From CALHVX01 sp964640725 (lineage in GTDB: Bacteria > Pseudomonadota > Gammaproteobacteria > Pseudomonadales > Azotimanducaceae), in contig CAZXIJ010000059.1 in the NCBI GenBank assembly GCA_964640725.1, positions 1 through 12,764 of the forward strand: 12,764 bases of DNA, written 5' to 3'. Of this stretch, positions 1-7,300 are shown one piece after another. Position 1 is the first letter of the stretch. Each line of letters begins with the position of its first letter. Under the pieces are notes generated by a model. That model did not search any database. It was not told the origin of the DNA and saw only the letters and a list, made by a program, of their open reading frames with translations. Position numbers and translations under genes: made by a program.

Positions 1-55
1 CGGAGCCCGTGCAGGCAGAGCCTGCGGAGCCCGTGCAGGCAGAGCCTGCGGAGCC
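1..55 (+). repeat. 24-bp tandem repeat coding for Glu-Pro-Ala-rich spacer
   Basis: Bases 1-24 and 25-48 are identical, and bases 49-55 begin a third copy that then diverges. In frame the unit encodes EPVQAEPA. The array continues past the left edge, so its copy number is unknown. It lies in the N-terminal region of the receptor, just before the TonB-box-like segment, and would lengthen a flexible periplasmic spacer. A 24-bp unit keeps the frame when copies are gained or lost. Confidence 0.85.
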
Positions 56-2669
56 TGCTCCGGAAGCGGAGCAAAGTACGACCATCAATCAGCAGTTCAC
101 GATCGAGGCGCCAACAATCGTCGAGGAAATCGTCGTGCTGGGACGCTTTATCCCTGACGAGAAACGCACGACCTCCGAGATCTCAAACGTTCTTGACGAA
201 GAAGCGCTCGGGCTGCTGGCGGACTCCAGCGTGGGCGATGCTCTGGCGCGGGTCACCGGGCTGTCGCTGGTCGGCGGCAAATACGTTTACGTGCGCGGGC
301 TGGGCGAGCGTTACTCATCGACGTTGCTGGACGGTTCCCGCATCTCCTCACCGGTCCCGTTTCAGAAAACCGTGCCATTGGACATCGTGCCAAAGGCCAT
401 TGTGCGCAACCTGTTGGTGCAGAAAACGTTTTCAGCGCAGTACCCGGGCGACTTCAGCGGCGGTGTGGTCGATATACGGACCCGCGCAACGCCAGAAGAA
501 AACTACCTGTCCCTGAGCCTGGGTGCCGGTGGCAATTCGGAAACGACGGGTGGCGACGGGCTCGACTACCGCGGTGGCGATGACGACAATTGGGGCTACG
601 ACGACGGTACGCGCCATCAGCCGCTGAACGTACAGCCCTTGTCCAGCGAAAACTTCGAAGCCGTCGAGTTCCCCCAAGACCGGGTGCTGGGCGCGAGTTT
701 CTTCAATCTATGGGACGTCTATGAGCGGGACATGAAGCCCGATGCGAGCGGCGATGCGGAACTGGGCCTGCGCTTCGATATGGATAACGGCTTTAGCGTC
801 GGCGCGATCTTTGCCGGGCGTTACAAAAACCAGTACCGAAATATCTTTAAGGATTTTCGGCGCTACGAGTTTACCGGCGTTAACGGCGGCAGCCGACAGA
901 CGGTTGCCTACGATCAGAATACGACGACCCAGACGATCAACCTGAGTGGCTTCGCCAACGTCGGCCTTGAGTTCGGCAACGATCACACGGTGTCACTGAC
1001 GCACATCGTGCTCCGTCAAACCGATAACCAGATCCAGCAGCTGCGGGGGTTGTCCAGCGAGGATGACGTGACCAGCGGCACGCCGGTAGAGAACTATCGG
1101 CTGCAGTGGACCGAGAACGAGATTCGCAGCAGCAGCGTTAAGGGCGAGCATTACTTCAACCTGGGCGAAGCGATTATCGGTGCGGGCCTGAACTGGCGCT
1201 ATGTTGATGGCAGCGGCTCCCGGGAATCGCCGGACCGCCGAACCTATACCTACGCCGACAACAATCAGGGTCTGGAAGAGGTGGTCACCCCGAACCGCCA
1301 GGCCGCTGGTGACCTGCGCGAGGTCTTTCAGGCCCCTGAGCGCAACTTTGCGAAGCTCAATGACGATATCGAGGAGTACGGCCTGGACCTGGAGTTGCCG
1401 TTCACCTTTGGCGACGCCGAGGTGTCTTTCTCCTTTGGCTGGTCTGAGTATGAGCGCGTGCGGGAAAGCCGAGACCGTCTCTTTCGCTTTGACCTGACCG
1501 GCGCGGCTCCCGATTTCGTGGCGCTACAGACGCCCAGCCAGCTGTTTGGGCTCGACAACTGGGGCGCCGGCTACCTGGACGTACGGGATTTCTCCGGAAG
1601 CGCTGCGAACGCCAGCGGGATTTTCCCCTTCGCGGAATCGGGCGAGGAAACCACGTCCTACTACGGCGCTGTCGATGCGCAGATCACGCCCCGGGTCCGC
1701 CTGCAGGCCGGCGTGCGGCAGGAGGAGGCCACGCTGTTTGCCGATGCCTTCGGCGGCAATACTGAGCAGGGCACCGTAAACGACGTTACCCAGGACTACA
1801 CTGACACGTTGCCTTCTGCTTCTGTCACCTTTGAGTTTGTCAACGACATGCAGGTCCGCGCTGCCTGGTCACAGACCGTGAACCGGCCGAGCCTGTTGGA
1901 GATTACCGGCACCACGATCAGAAACCCGGAGAACTTCCAGCTGTACCGCGGCAACGTCTTTCTTGAGCCTGCGGATGTCGAGAACTATGACATTCGCTGG
2001 GAATGGTATTTTGGCGACGCCGACAGCGTATCTGTTGGCCTGTTTCAGAAGCAGTTCGATAACCCCATTGAATTGGGCCTGATTCAGGCGCAGAACGACA
2101 TCTTCACCTGGTTCAATGCCGAAGAGGCGGAGCTGGAAGGCGTTGAGGTCGAGTTTCGGAAGGATTTGTACCTGGGCTCCTGGTTTGGCTGGAGCAGTGC
2201 GCTCGATCTGTTCACGCTGACGGCGAACGTCTCCTTCATTGATTCAGAGGTGACGCTGCTAGGTGACGGCGAGACTGCTGCCGACGTGCCGCTGACCGGT
2301 GGTCGCCAGATCGCCCGCCTGTTCGAGAACGAGCGAGAGCTGAGTGGCCAGTCGGACATTCTGGGCAATATTCAGCTCAGTTACGTCAACTACGACGCAG
2401 GAATCGAGGCTTCGCTCGCCTACAACTACACCGGCGACCGCATTGCGTTGGTGGGCAGTGACAATGCCCCAGACATCATCGAGGACGCCCGCGGCAAGCT
2501 CGACCTGCTGTTTAAGTATAGCATGGTCATGTGGGATGCCGACGTCGAGCTGGAGTTCAAAGTTCAGAACATTCTGGACGAAGAGGTGCTCTGGACCCAG
2601 GGCGGGCAGATCTACGAGGAGTACGAGATCGGCGTCGGTTACAGCCTCGGGCTGCGGGTGGACTTCTAG
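1..2669 (+). CDS. TonB-dependent outer-membrane receptor (5' partial)
   Basis: The frame is open from the left edge, so the true start and signal peptide lie outside the window; the GTG at 9 sits inside a repeat and is not a credible start. About 888 codons are visible. After a Glu/Pro/Ala-rich spacer comes a TonB-box-like EEIVVLGR (about 124-147). A plug domain follows, with the subfamily hallmark GKYVYVRGLGERYS (about 276-317), then VPLDIVP and YPGDFSGGVVDIRTR. An Asp/Gly-rich loop (about 540-610) leads into a long region of alternating aromatic strands typical of the 22-strand barrel. The protein ends in YSLGLRVDF, with the terminal Phe usual for outer-membrane barrels. By family knowledge it takes up a bulky ligand such as a siderophore, vitamin or glycan using TonB-ExbBD energy. 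The substrate cannot be told from sequence, and no transport operon adjoins it. A terminator-like hairpin follows. The family call is firm; the ligand is unknown. Confidence 0.93.
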   Translation, partial: EPVQAEPAEPVQAEPAEPAPEAEQSTTINQQFTIEAPTIVEEIVVLGRFIPDEKRTTSEISNVLDEEALGLLADSSVGDALARVTGLSLVGGKYVYVRGLGERYSSTLLDGSRISSPVPFQKTVPLDIVPKAIVRNLLVQKTFSAQYPGDFSGGVVDIRTRATPEENYLSLSLGAGGNSETTGGDGLDYRGGDDDNWGYDDGTRHQPLNVQPLSSENFEAVEFPQDRVLGASFFNLWDVYERDMKPDASGDAELGLRFDMDNGFSVGAIFAGRYKNQYRNIFKDFRRYEFTGVNGGSRQTVAYDQNTTTQTINLSGFANVGLEFGNDHTVSLTHIVLRQTDNQIQQLRGLSSEDDVTSGTPVENYRLQWTENEIRSSSVKGEHYFNLGEAIIGAGLNWRYVDGSGSRESPDRRTYTYADNNQGLEEVVTPNRQAAGDLREVFQAPERNFAKLNDDIEEYGLDLELPFTFGDAEVSFSFGWSEYERVRESRDRLFRFDLTGAAPDFVALQTPSQLFGLDNWGAGYLDVRDFSGSAANASGIFPFAESGEETTSYYGAVDAQITPRVRLQAGVRQEEATLFADAFGGNTEQGTVNDVTQDYTDTLPSASVTFEFVNDMQVRAAWSQTVNRPSLLEITGTTIRNPENFQLYRGNVFLEPADVENYDIRWEWYFGDADSVSVGLFQKQFDNPIELGLIQAQNDIFTWFNAEEAELEGVEVEFRKDLYLGSWFGWSSALDLFTLTANVSFIDSEVTLLGDGETAADVPLTGGRQIARLFENERELSGQSDILGNIQLSYVNYDAGIEASLAYNYTGDRIALVGSDNAPDIIEDARGKLDLLFKYSMVMWDADVELEFKVQNILDEEVLWTQGGQIYEEYEIGVGYSLGLRVDF

Positions 2670-2697
2670 CGCCCTGTGCCTGGCAAGATCTTCTGTG

Positions 2698-2735
2698 CCG
2701 CGCCTGGGCCGCTGCGTCCTCGCGCGGTTTTTTTT
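2698..2735 (+). terminator. Likely intrinsic terminator of the TonB receptor gene
   Basis: A six-pair all-G/C stem, CCGCGC (2698-2703) with GCGCGG (2722-2727), encloses an 18-nt loop and is followed directly by eight T residues (2728-2735). It starts 28 bp after the receptor stop codon. It separates the receptor transcript from gdhA, which starts 60 bp further on. The loop is longer than ideal. Confidence 0.65.
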
Positions 2736-2769
2736 GCCTCGGATACTTGCGCATTTCTGCTAGGGTTAA

Positions 2770-2793
2770 GGATCTATCTGGATACGGAGATCC
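2770..2793 (+). promoter_or_regulatory. Hairpin overlapping the gdhA ribosome binding site
   Basis: GGATCT (2770-2775) and AGATCC (2788-2793) are perfect inverted repeats with a 12-nt loop. The SD-like GGAGA (2786-2790) lies five bases before the ATG at 2796. Its last three bases fall in the right arm and the rest in the loop. The stem is only six pairs, so control of translation is a hypothesis. I see no convincing -35/-10 pair in the short stretch between the upstream terminator and this hairpin. Confidence 0.35.
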
Positions 2794-2795
2794 GC

Positions 2796-4145
2796 ATGGC
2801 GACCAACAACGATAGCGCTGCCCTCGAGCAGTTCATGCAGGGGCTCGTCCGCCGCAACCCCGGCGAGACAGAGTTTCACCAGGCAGTGGAAGAGGTGGCG
2901 GTCAACATCCTGCCGTTTATCGCAGATCGCCCGGAGTACAAGGACCAGCAGATTCTGGAGCGCATGACAGAGCCGGACCGCATCATCGTGTTTCGCGTGT
3001 GCTGGGAGGACGACGACGGCAATATCCGGGTCAATCGTGGCTATCGAGTCCAGTGCAATAATGCCATCGGACCTTACAAGGGCGGCATTCGCTTTCACCC
3101 GTCGGTCAACCTCAGCATCCTCAAGTTCCTCGCGTTCGAGCAGACCTTCAAGAACAGCCTGACCGGCCTGCCCCTGGGGGGCGGTAAAGGCGGCAGCGAC
3201 TTCAACCCCAAGGGCAAGTCAGACCGCGAAGTCATGCGCTTCTGCCAGGCGTTCATGACCGAGCTGTCCAAGCACATTGGCCCGAACACCGATGTGCCAG
3301 CGGGCGACATTGGCGTCGGCGCCCGGGAAGTCGGTTACATGTTCGGCAAATACAAGCAGCTCGTGAACCGCTTCGAAGGCGTGTTGACGGGCAAGGCGCT
3401 GGAATTCGGCGGCAGCCGCATCCGCAGCGAAGCGACCGGCTACGGCGTTGTGTACATGATGCGCAACATGCTGGAGCACGCCAAAGACAGCATTGACGGC
3501 AAAACCTGTGTGGTCTCCGGGTCCGGCAACGTGGCCACCTACTGTGTCGAGAAGCTCATCGAGTTTGGCGGCAAGGTGATTACCCTGTCGGACTCCTCCG
3601 GCTTCATTCACGATCCGGACGGCGTCACCACCGAGAAGCTGGCCTGGGTCATGAAGCTCAAGAACGAGCGCCGCGGACGCATCTCCGAGTACGCCGAGGA
3701 GTTTGGCTGCGAGTTCCACGAGGGCACGCCTTGGGGCATCGACTGCGACCTGGCGTTTCCCTGCGCCACCCAGAACGAGATCGATGCGGACGATGCGAAG
3801 GCGCTGATCAAGAACAAGGTGCTGGCGGTGGCCGAGGGCGCGAACATGCCGTCGACGCCAGCGGCGATCGAAGTCTTTGGCAGCGCCAAGATCCTGCACG
3901 CGCCGTCGAAGGCGGCCAACGCCGGGGGCGTTGCCGTGTCAGGGCTTGAGATGTCCCAGAACAGCCTGCGGATTGGCTGGTCGCGGGAGGAAGTGGACGA
4001 GCGGCTGCGCGACATCATGGCCGGCATTCACGAGCAGTGTGTGGCGGAAGGCGAGGGCAACGGCCACGTTGACTACATGCGCGGCGCCAACGTTGCGGGC
4101 TTCAAGAAAGTGGCCAGCGCGATGCTGGCCTACGGTGTGATCTGA
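2796..4145 (+). CDS. gdhA: NADP-specific glutamate dehydrogenase
   Basis: Interconverts 2-oxoglutarate plus ammonium and L-glutamate with NADPH in the cytoplasm (EC 1.4.1.4), usually working in ammonium assimilation. The start is set at ATG 2796, five bases after GGAGA. This gives 449 residues, the usual length of the hexameric GdhA class; an in-frame extension back to 2676 would run through the terminator and is rejected. Visible landmarks: substrate-binding GPYKGGIRFHP (92-102), signature LPLGGGKGGSDFNP with catalytic Lys131 (125-138), PAGDIGVGAREVGYM with Asp171 (168-182), Rossmann GSGNVA (242-247), and VITLSDSSG (261-269), which resembles the NADP-type rather than NAD-type enzymes. The C-terminal NAGGVAVSGLEMSQN (375-389) is also typical. 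No stop, shift or missing key residue is seen. It is probably transcribed alone: a terminator lies upstream and a convergent gene 24 bp downstream. Confidence 0.97.
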   Translation: MATNNDSAALEQFMQGLVRRNPGETEFHQAVEEVAVNILPFIADRPEYKDQQILERMTEPDRIIVFRVCWEDDDGNIRVNRGYRVQCNNAIGPYKGGIRFHPSVNLSILKFLAFEQTFKNSLTGLPLGGGKGGSDFNPKGKSDREVMRFCQAFMTELSKHIGPNTDVPAGDIGVGAREVGYMFGKYKQLVNRFEGVLTGKALEFGGSRIRSEATGYGVVYMMRNMLEHAKDSIDGKTCVVSGSGNVATYCVEKLIEFGGKVITLSDSSGFIHDPDGVTTEKLAWVMKLKNERRGRISEYAEEFGCEFHEGTPWGIDCDLAFPCATQNEIDADDAKALIKNKVLAVAEGANMPSTPAAIEVFGSAKILHAPSKAANAGGVAVSGLEMSQNSLRIGWSREEVDERLRDIMAGIHEQCVAEGEGNGHVDYMRGANVAGFKKVASAMLAYGVI

Positions 4146-4169
4146 ACTGAGCGGCGGGTGCCTGGCCGG

Positions 4170-4451
4170 CTAGTGGGTCAGGTGCTTGTTGTCCCGATAG
4201 GCCGTGAGCTCGTAGCCGCGGTCGACCATGCAGGTCTTGTAGGCTTCGAACTGAGCGCTTTTGCCCTCGTAGGCCTGGTTGGATTTGCTGACGGCAGACT
4301 CAGTCTCGCAGCGGGCGTGATCCATCTGGTACTGGGCTTCCGAGGCGACGCTGGCTGATGCCCAGCGGTGCGTTGGGGCGTTTTGCGGTGCTCCGGTCGC
4401 GCAGGCAGTCAGGGCCAGGGCCAGGAGAGCAGGGGTCAACATCTTGATCAT
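4170..4451 (-). CDS. Small cysteine-containing lipoprotein
   Basis: A 93-residue protein with a type II signal peptide: MIKML, a hydrophobic stretch, then lipobox LTAC with Cys17 as the predicted lipidated residue. Residue +2 is Ala, which by the E. coli rule favours the outer membrane. The mature part has Cys48 (DHARC) and Cys74 in a KTCMVDRGYEL segment, so one disulfide is possible. The start at 4451 is supported by AGAGGAG (4464-4458) seven bases upstream. I do not recognise a named family. The C-M-x-x-R-G-Y pattern recurs in the divergent lipoprotein at 4784-5083 and in many small proteobacterial lipoproteins. It runs convergently to gdhA with a 24-bp gap and no clear terminator. Function unknown. 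Confidence 0.85.
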   Translation of the reverse strand: MIKMLTPALLALALTACATGAPQNAPTHRWASASVASEAQYQMDHARCETESAVSKSNQAYEGKSAQFEAYKTCMVDRGYELTAYRDNKHLTH

Positions 4452-4461
4452 GACGAGCTCC

Positions 4462-4490
4462 TCTATATTCTTATGATTCTATCAATTCAA
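4462..4490 (-). promoter_or_regulatory. Weak promoter candidate for the small lipoprotein gene
   Basis: On the minus strand TTGAAT (4490-4485), a 17-bp spacer and TATAGA (4467-4462) form a sigma70-like pair in an AT-rich patch that stands out from its G+C-rich surroundings. However, the -10 overlaps the SD, so transcription would begin only a few bases before the ATG at 4451. Another -10-like TAGAAT (4481-4476) would give a proper leader but lacks a good -35. I take the AT-rich patch as the promoter region without fixing the exact site. Confidence 0.25.
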
Positions 4491-4783
4491 TTGACAGTAT
4501 AGGCCTCCTGATGCCCGGCCTCTCCGCCGGTTCTTGAAGATGACGCTCTGTAACACAGGTGTCATATTCGGGTGCTTTACTGTCGTGACAAAAAGAGCAT
4601 AGCAGAACTCCGGCCGGGTATTGTTACACTTGGCGCCGGGCTCCCGTGCCCTTTGTGTGCTCCAGGTCACATTCGCGGCCTGACAATGCCCCCGTCTTCC
4701 TCCGCCTTGCCCTTTGTGTCCCCCGTCACGGGCATCTGCGGCGTTGTCATCAGCAAGTCATATAGCGCCCCTAGAGTGCGCGC
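4491..4783. other. Intergenic spacer between divergent lipoprotein genes
   Basis: No convincing gene in either strand; the open frames here lack family features, SDs and sensible composition. It contains a lone perfect TTGACA (4491-4496) with no -10 at the right distance. A five-pair hairpin CCGGC/GCCGG (4515-4530) is followed by TTCTT. A 12-bp direct repeat TGCCCTTTGTGT occurs at 4647-4658 and 4708-4719. The promoter for the gene at 4784 should lie in the right part, but I find no good -35/-10 pair. Confidence 0.5.
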
Positions 4784-5083
4784 ATGTTCAGGACCGCCAC
4801 CATTGTCATTTCTCTTGCACTCGCCCTTGGCGGGTGCTCCGCAGTGCCCGTGGCGCAGTTTTCCTGGTATCACCCCCAGGGTGGCGAGTATCTGTTCGAT
4901 TACGACGCTGGGGAGTGCCAGACCCTGGCCAGCGATCGGGGCCAGGCGCACAGCGTCGATCCGACGAGCCCGTTCTTTCGCTGCATGTACCAACGCGGGT
5001 ACGTGCTGGTCGACGAGCAGGGCATGCCGAGCGGTCCGGCGATCGCCAGCAGCGCGACGCCGCCAACCCTCTCTCAGCAGTAG
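4784..5083 (+). CDS. Small cysteine-containing lipoprotein
   Basis: A 99-residue protein with a type II signal peptide: MFRTATIVISLALALGGC gives a lipobox LGGC with Cys18, followed by Ser, compatible with outer-membrane sorting. The mature part has Cys45 (DAGEC) and Cys67 in FFRCMYQRGYVLV, so it resembles the neighbour at 4170-4451 in layout and in the C-M-x-x-R-G-Y pattern. The tail is Ser/Ala/Pro-rich. The start is the only ATG ahead of the signal peptide, although no strong SD is visible; GAG about seven bases upstream is the best match. It ends 4 bp from the stop codon of the convergent glycosyltransferase. No named family recognised; function unknown. Confidence 0.82.
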   Translation: MFRTATIVISLALALGGCSAVPVAQFSWYHPQGGEYLFDYDAGECQTLASDRGQAHSVDPTSPFFRCMYQRGYVLVDEQGMPSGPAIASSATPPTLSQQ

Positions 5084-5087
5084 CCCT

Positions 5088-5864
5088 TTAGGGGGCGCTC
5101 GTCCCCTGTTTCCGGACCTCGTCTAAAGTGCCCGCGGCACGCTGCCCTTTGGTGTTAGCGCGGGCCAGGGCGCATCGCGCAACCATGCCCAGAATGCCGC
5201 GCCCGGCACGAAACACCCCTAACCAGCTGCCGCTGATCTTCGAAGGCCCGGCTCGCCGGGCGACGCTGACCGGCACCTCTGTGACCCGCAGGCCTGCGTT
5301 CAGGGCCTTGCACTGCATCTCTGCGGTCCAGCCGTACGCCTGGTCGGCCATTGCCAATGCTTCGAGCGCCTCGCGATCGATCAGTCGCAAGGGTCCGAGA
5401 TCGGTGACGGGTCGGCGCCAGATCCCGCGGATGAGCGCGCAGGCGAGGGCATTGCCCAGGCGCTGGGACCTGCTCATGGCGCCGGGCGCCACCATGCCCA
5501 GCTTGCGAGAGCCGACGACCAGCGCCGAGCCGCCTTGCCACGCTCTCAGCAGGGGCGGAATGTCATCGGGGTCGACGCTGCCGTCGGCATCTACGTACAG
5601 TACGGCTGCACAGGGTTCGAGGGCGCTTTGCGCGCGCAGGCAGGCCGCACCGTAGCCGCGGGCCGGTTCGCGCACGACCTCTGCCCCGGCAGCTCGCGCG
5701 CGCACAGCGGTTGCATCCGTCGAGCCGTTGTCGCAAACAATGATCTGATCCAGCAGAGGCTCGCCATCTTGCGTCAGCGCCCTCAGTCCGCGGATGACTT
5801 GCGCCACCGCTTGCGCCTCGTTCAGGGCGGGAACGATGACGCTGATTCGGTGACCCTGAAACAT
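5088..5864 (-). CDS. Family 2 glycosyltransferase, polyprenyl-phosphate sugar synthase-like
   Basis: 258 residues with a GT-A fold layout: VPALNE (11-16), nucleotide-binding DNGSTD (45-50), ARGYGAA (68-74), the metal-binding DxD in YVDADGS (90-96), GSRKLG (108-113), DLGPLRLID (145-153), YGWTAEMQCKA (177-187) and RRAGPSKISG (203-212). These match the bacterial DPM1-like GT2 group, which transfers a sugar from a nucleotide donor to a lipid phosphate on the cytoplasmic face. There is no C-terminal membrane segment, so it would be a soluble or peripheral enzyme. The last 25 or so residues are a charged extension beyond the conserved core. The ATG at 5864 has no strong SD. It is divergent from the GT-C enzyme at 5930, a natural partner. 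Donor sugar not determinable. Confidence 0.9.
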   Translation of the reverse strand: MFQGHRISVIVPALNEAQAVAQVIRGLRALTQDGEPLLDQIIVCDNGSTDATAVRARAAGAEVVREPARGYGAACLRAQSALEPCAAVLYVDADGSVDPDDIPPLLRAWQGGSALVVGSRKLGMVAPGAMSRSQRLGNALACALIRGIWRRPVTDLGPLRLIDREALEALAMADQAYGWTAEMQCKALNAGLRVTEVPVSVARRAGPSKISGSWLGVFRAGRGILGMVARCALARANTKGQRAAGTLDEVRKQGTSAP

Positions 5865-5929
5865 TCGCTGTCTGGCGCTCGCATGATGTGCAAAGTGTCA
5901 GACCCGCAGACGCGCCAAAGGTTTGGTCT

Positions 5930-7300
5930 GTGAGTGCTGTCCATCGCTCTTTCGGGGACCGTTTCGGTGTGTTCGCCGGGGGGCTGGCTCTGCTGCTCGC
6001 CTATCTGTGGCTGTTTCCCCTGCAGCGGCCCGGATTGGAGAGCGCGTTCGCAGGCTACCTGGTCGTCACCGGGCTGGCAGCCGCCATCATTGCGCTGCTG
6101 GCCCGGGCGCAACAGCGAGCCCCGGGTTTTCTGAACCTGGGCGGGCTGCTGTTCTGGGCGCTGGCGTTTCGATTGGCTGCGTTGTCTGCCGCGCCGCTGA
6201 TGGAAGACGACCCGTACCGCTATCTCTGGGACGGCTGGGTCACCTTGAGCCTGGGCAGTCCCTACGGGGTGGCGCCGGCATCGTTCTTCGATTCGGCGTT
6301 GGTGCCCGAGGACTGGGAGTCCGTGCTGGACGCCGTCGCCTACCCTGCGGTGCCCACGGCCTATGGCCCCACCGCCCAGGGGCTCTTCGCGCTCAGCGCG
6401 CAGCTGTTTGCCACCTCCATCTGGCCGCTGCAGTGCCTTGCGCTGGCGGGGGATCTGGCCATCCTGGGACTGTTGCTCTGCCTGGTTCCGGCGCGCCAGC
6501 GCCCCTGGGTCGCGTTGCTGTACGGCTGGTGCCCGCTGGTGATCAAGGAGTTCGCCAACAGCGCGCACATCGACAGCGTGGGCGTTGCGCTGCTGTTGGC
6601 CGCGCTCGCCCTGACGCATCGAGCCCGCGGCGTGCCCAGCGGGGCATTGCTGGCCCTGGCTGTGGGCGTCAAGCCCTTTGCGTTGCTGGCCGCGCCCTTT
6701 CTGCTCGCAAACCAGCGTGCGCGCGGCGCTATCGCAGCGCTGCGATGGCCCGCTGCCCTGGCATCGCTGATGACCTTCGCCCTGATCGCCTGGCCACTGG
6801 GGCTAGACCGGGCGCTGGCACCGGCGGGCCTTGCCGCCATGGCAGGCAGCTGGGTGTTCAACGCGCCGTTGCACGAAGCGGTGCTGCGGTGTTGCGGTGC
6901 CACCGCACGTCAGGGCGTGGGCCTGGCGTTGTTGCTGGGCGTCGGGGCGTTTCTGATGTTCGCGTGGTGGCGCTGGCTGCGCGCCGCCGATGACCTGCGC
7001 GCCCCCGGACGCTGGCCGTTACTGGAAGTCTTCGGGCTGTTTCTGCTGGCGCTGCCCGCGCTCAATCCCTGGTACCTGATCTGGGTGCTGCCGTTTGCGT
7101 TGCTGCGCCCTGGGCCGGCTGCGGCCAGTCCCTGGGTGGCTGCCGTCGCGCTGGCGCTCAGCTACGGCAGCGGCATCAACCTGCCCGGATCGGAACTCGG
7201 TCTCTACGAGCACCCGCGCTGGGTGCTCGGGCTGGAGTTCGCCGCGATTTACGCGGCTGTGGCGCTGGACCTGTACCGCTGGCAACGGTTCGCGCGCTAG
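5930..7300 (+). CDS. Multi-pass GT-C-type glycosyltransferase
   Basis: 456 residues, about ten or more hydrophobic segments. After the third segment comes an acidic loop EDDPYRYLWDGW (92-103), the Asp-containing loop expected of GT-C enzymes that use lipid-phosphate sugars. Further landmarks are NSAHIDSVG near the middle (about 6558-6584) and PALNPWYLIWVLP near the C-terminus (about 7057-7095), as in GT87/PIG-M/MptB-like mannosyltransferases. It probably adds a sugar to a lipid, glycan or protein on the periplasmic side. I chose GTG 5930 because AAAGG (5917-5921) lies eight bases upstream; the frame also reaches a GTG at 5888 with no SD. The stop overlaps the stop of the convergent gene in one CTAG. 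Acceptor and sugar unknown. Confidence 0.85.
   Translation: MSAVHRSFGDRFGVFAGGLALLLAYLWLFPLQRPGLESAFAGYLVVTGLAAAIIALLARAQQRAPGFLNLGGLLFWALAFRLAALSAAPLMEDDPYRYLWDGWVTLSLGSPYGVAPASFFDSALVPEDWESVLDAVAYPAVPTAYGPTAQGLFALSAQLFATSIWPLQCLALAGDLAILGLLLCLVPARQRPWVALLYGWCPLVIKEFANSAHIDSVGVALLLAALALTHRARGVPSGALLALAVGVKPFALLAAPFLLANQRARGAIAALRWPAALASLMTFALIAWPLGLDRALAPAGLAAMAGSWVFNAPLHEAVLRCCGATARQGVGLALLLGVGAFLMFAWWRWLRAADDLRAPGRWPLLEVFGLFLLALPALNPWYLIWVLPFALLRPGPAAASPWVAAVALALSYGSGINLPGSELGLYEHPRWVLGLEFAAIYAAVALDLYRWQRFAR

Noticed and set aside
3219..3899. 226-codon minus-strand open frame inside gdhA
   Set aside because: It lies wholly within the well-supported gdhA gene on the other strand, has no family features, and is the usual antisense frame produced by G+C-rich codon use.
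4145..4175. Shared terminator between gdhA and the convergent lipoprotein gene
   Set aside because: Only short imperfect pairing (CCTG/CAGG) and no T run on either strand.
4491..4496. Perfect TTGACA as a plus-strand -35 element
   Set aside because: No -10-like sequence at 16-18 bp, and the nearest plus-strand gene starts almost 290 bp away.
4482..4670. Small minus-strand frame in the intergenic spacer
   Set aside because: No SD, no recognisable domain or signal sequence, and odd composition; I leave the spacer as non-coding.
5822..6619. 265-codon minus-strand frame across the GT2/GT-C junction
   Set aside because: Its Gln/Arg-rich composition is that of antisense to hydrophobic codons, and it overlaps two better-supported genes.
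5923..6993. 356-codon plus-strand frame overlapping the GT-C gene
   Set aside because: Its product is rich in Arg, Gly and Ala with no motifs, whereas the other frame gives clear membrane helices and GT-C motifs.
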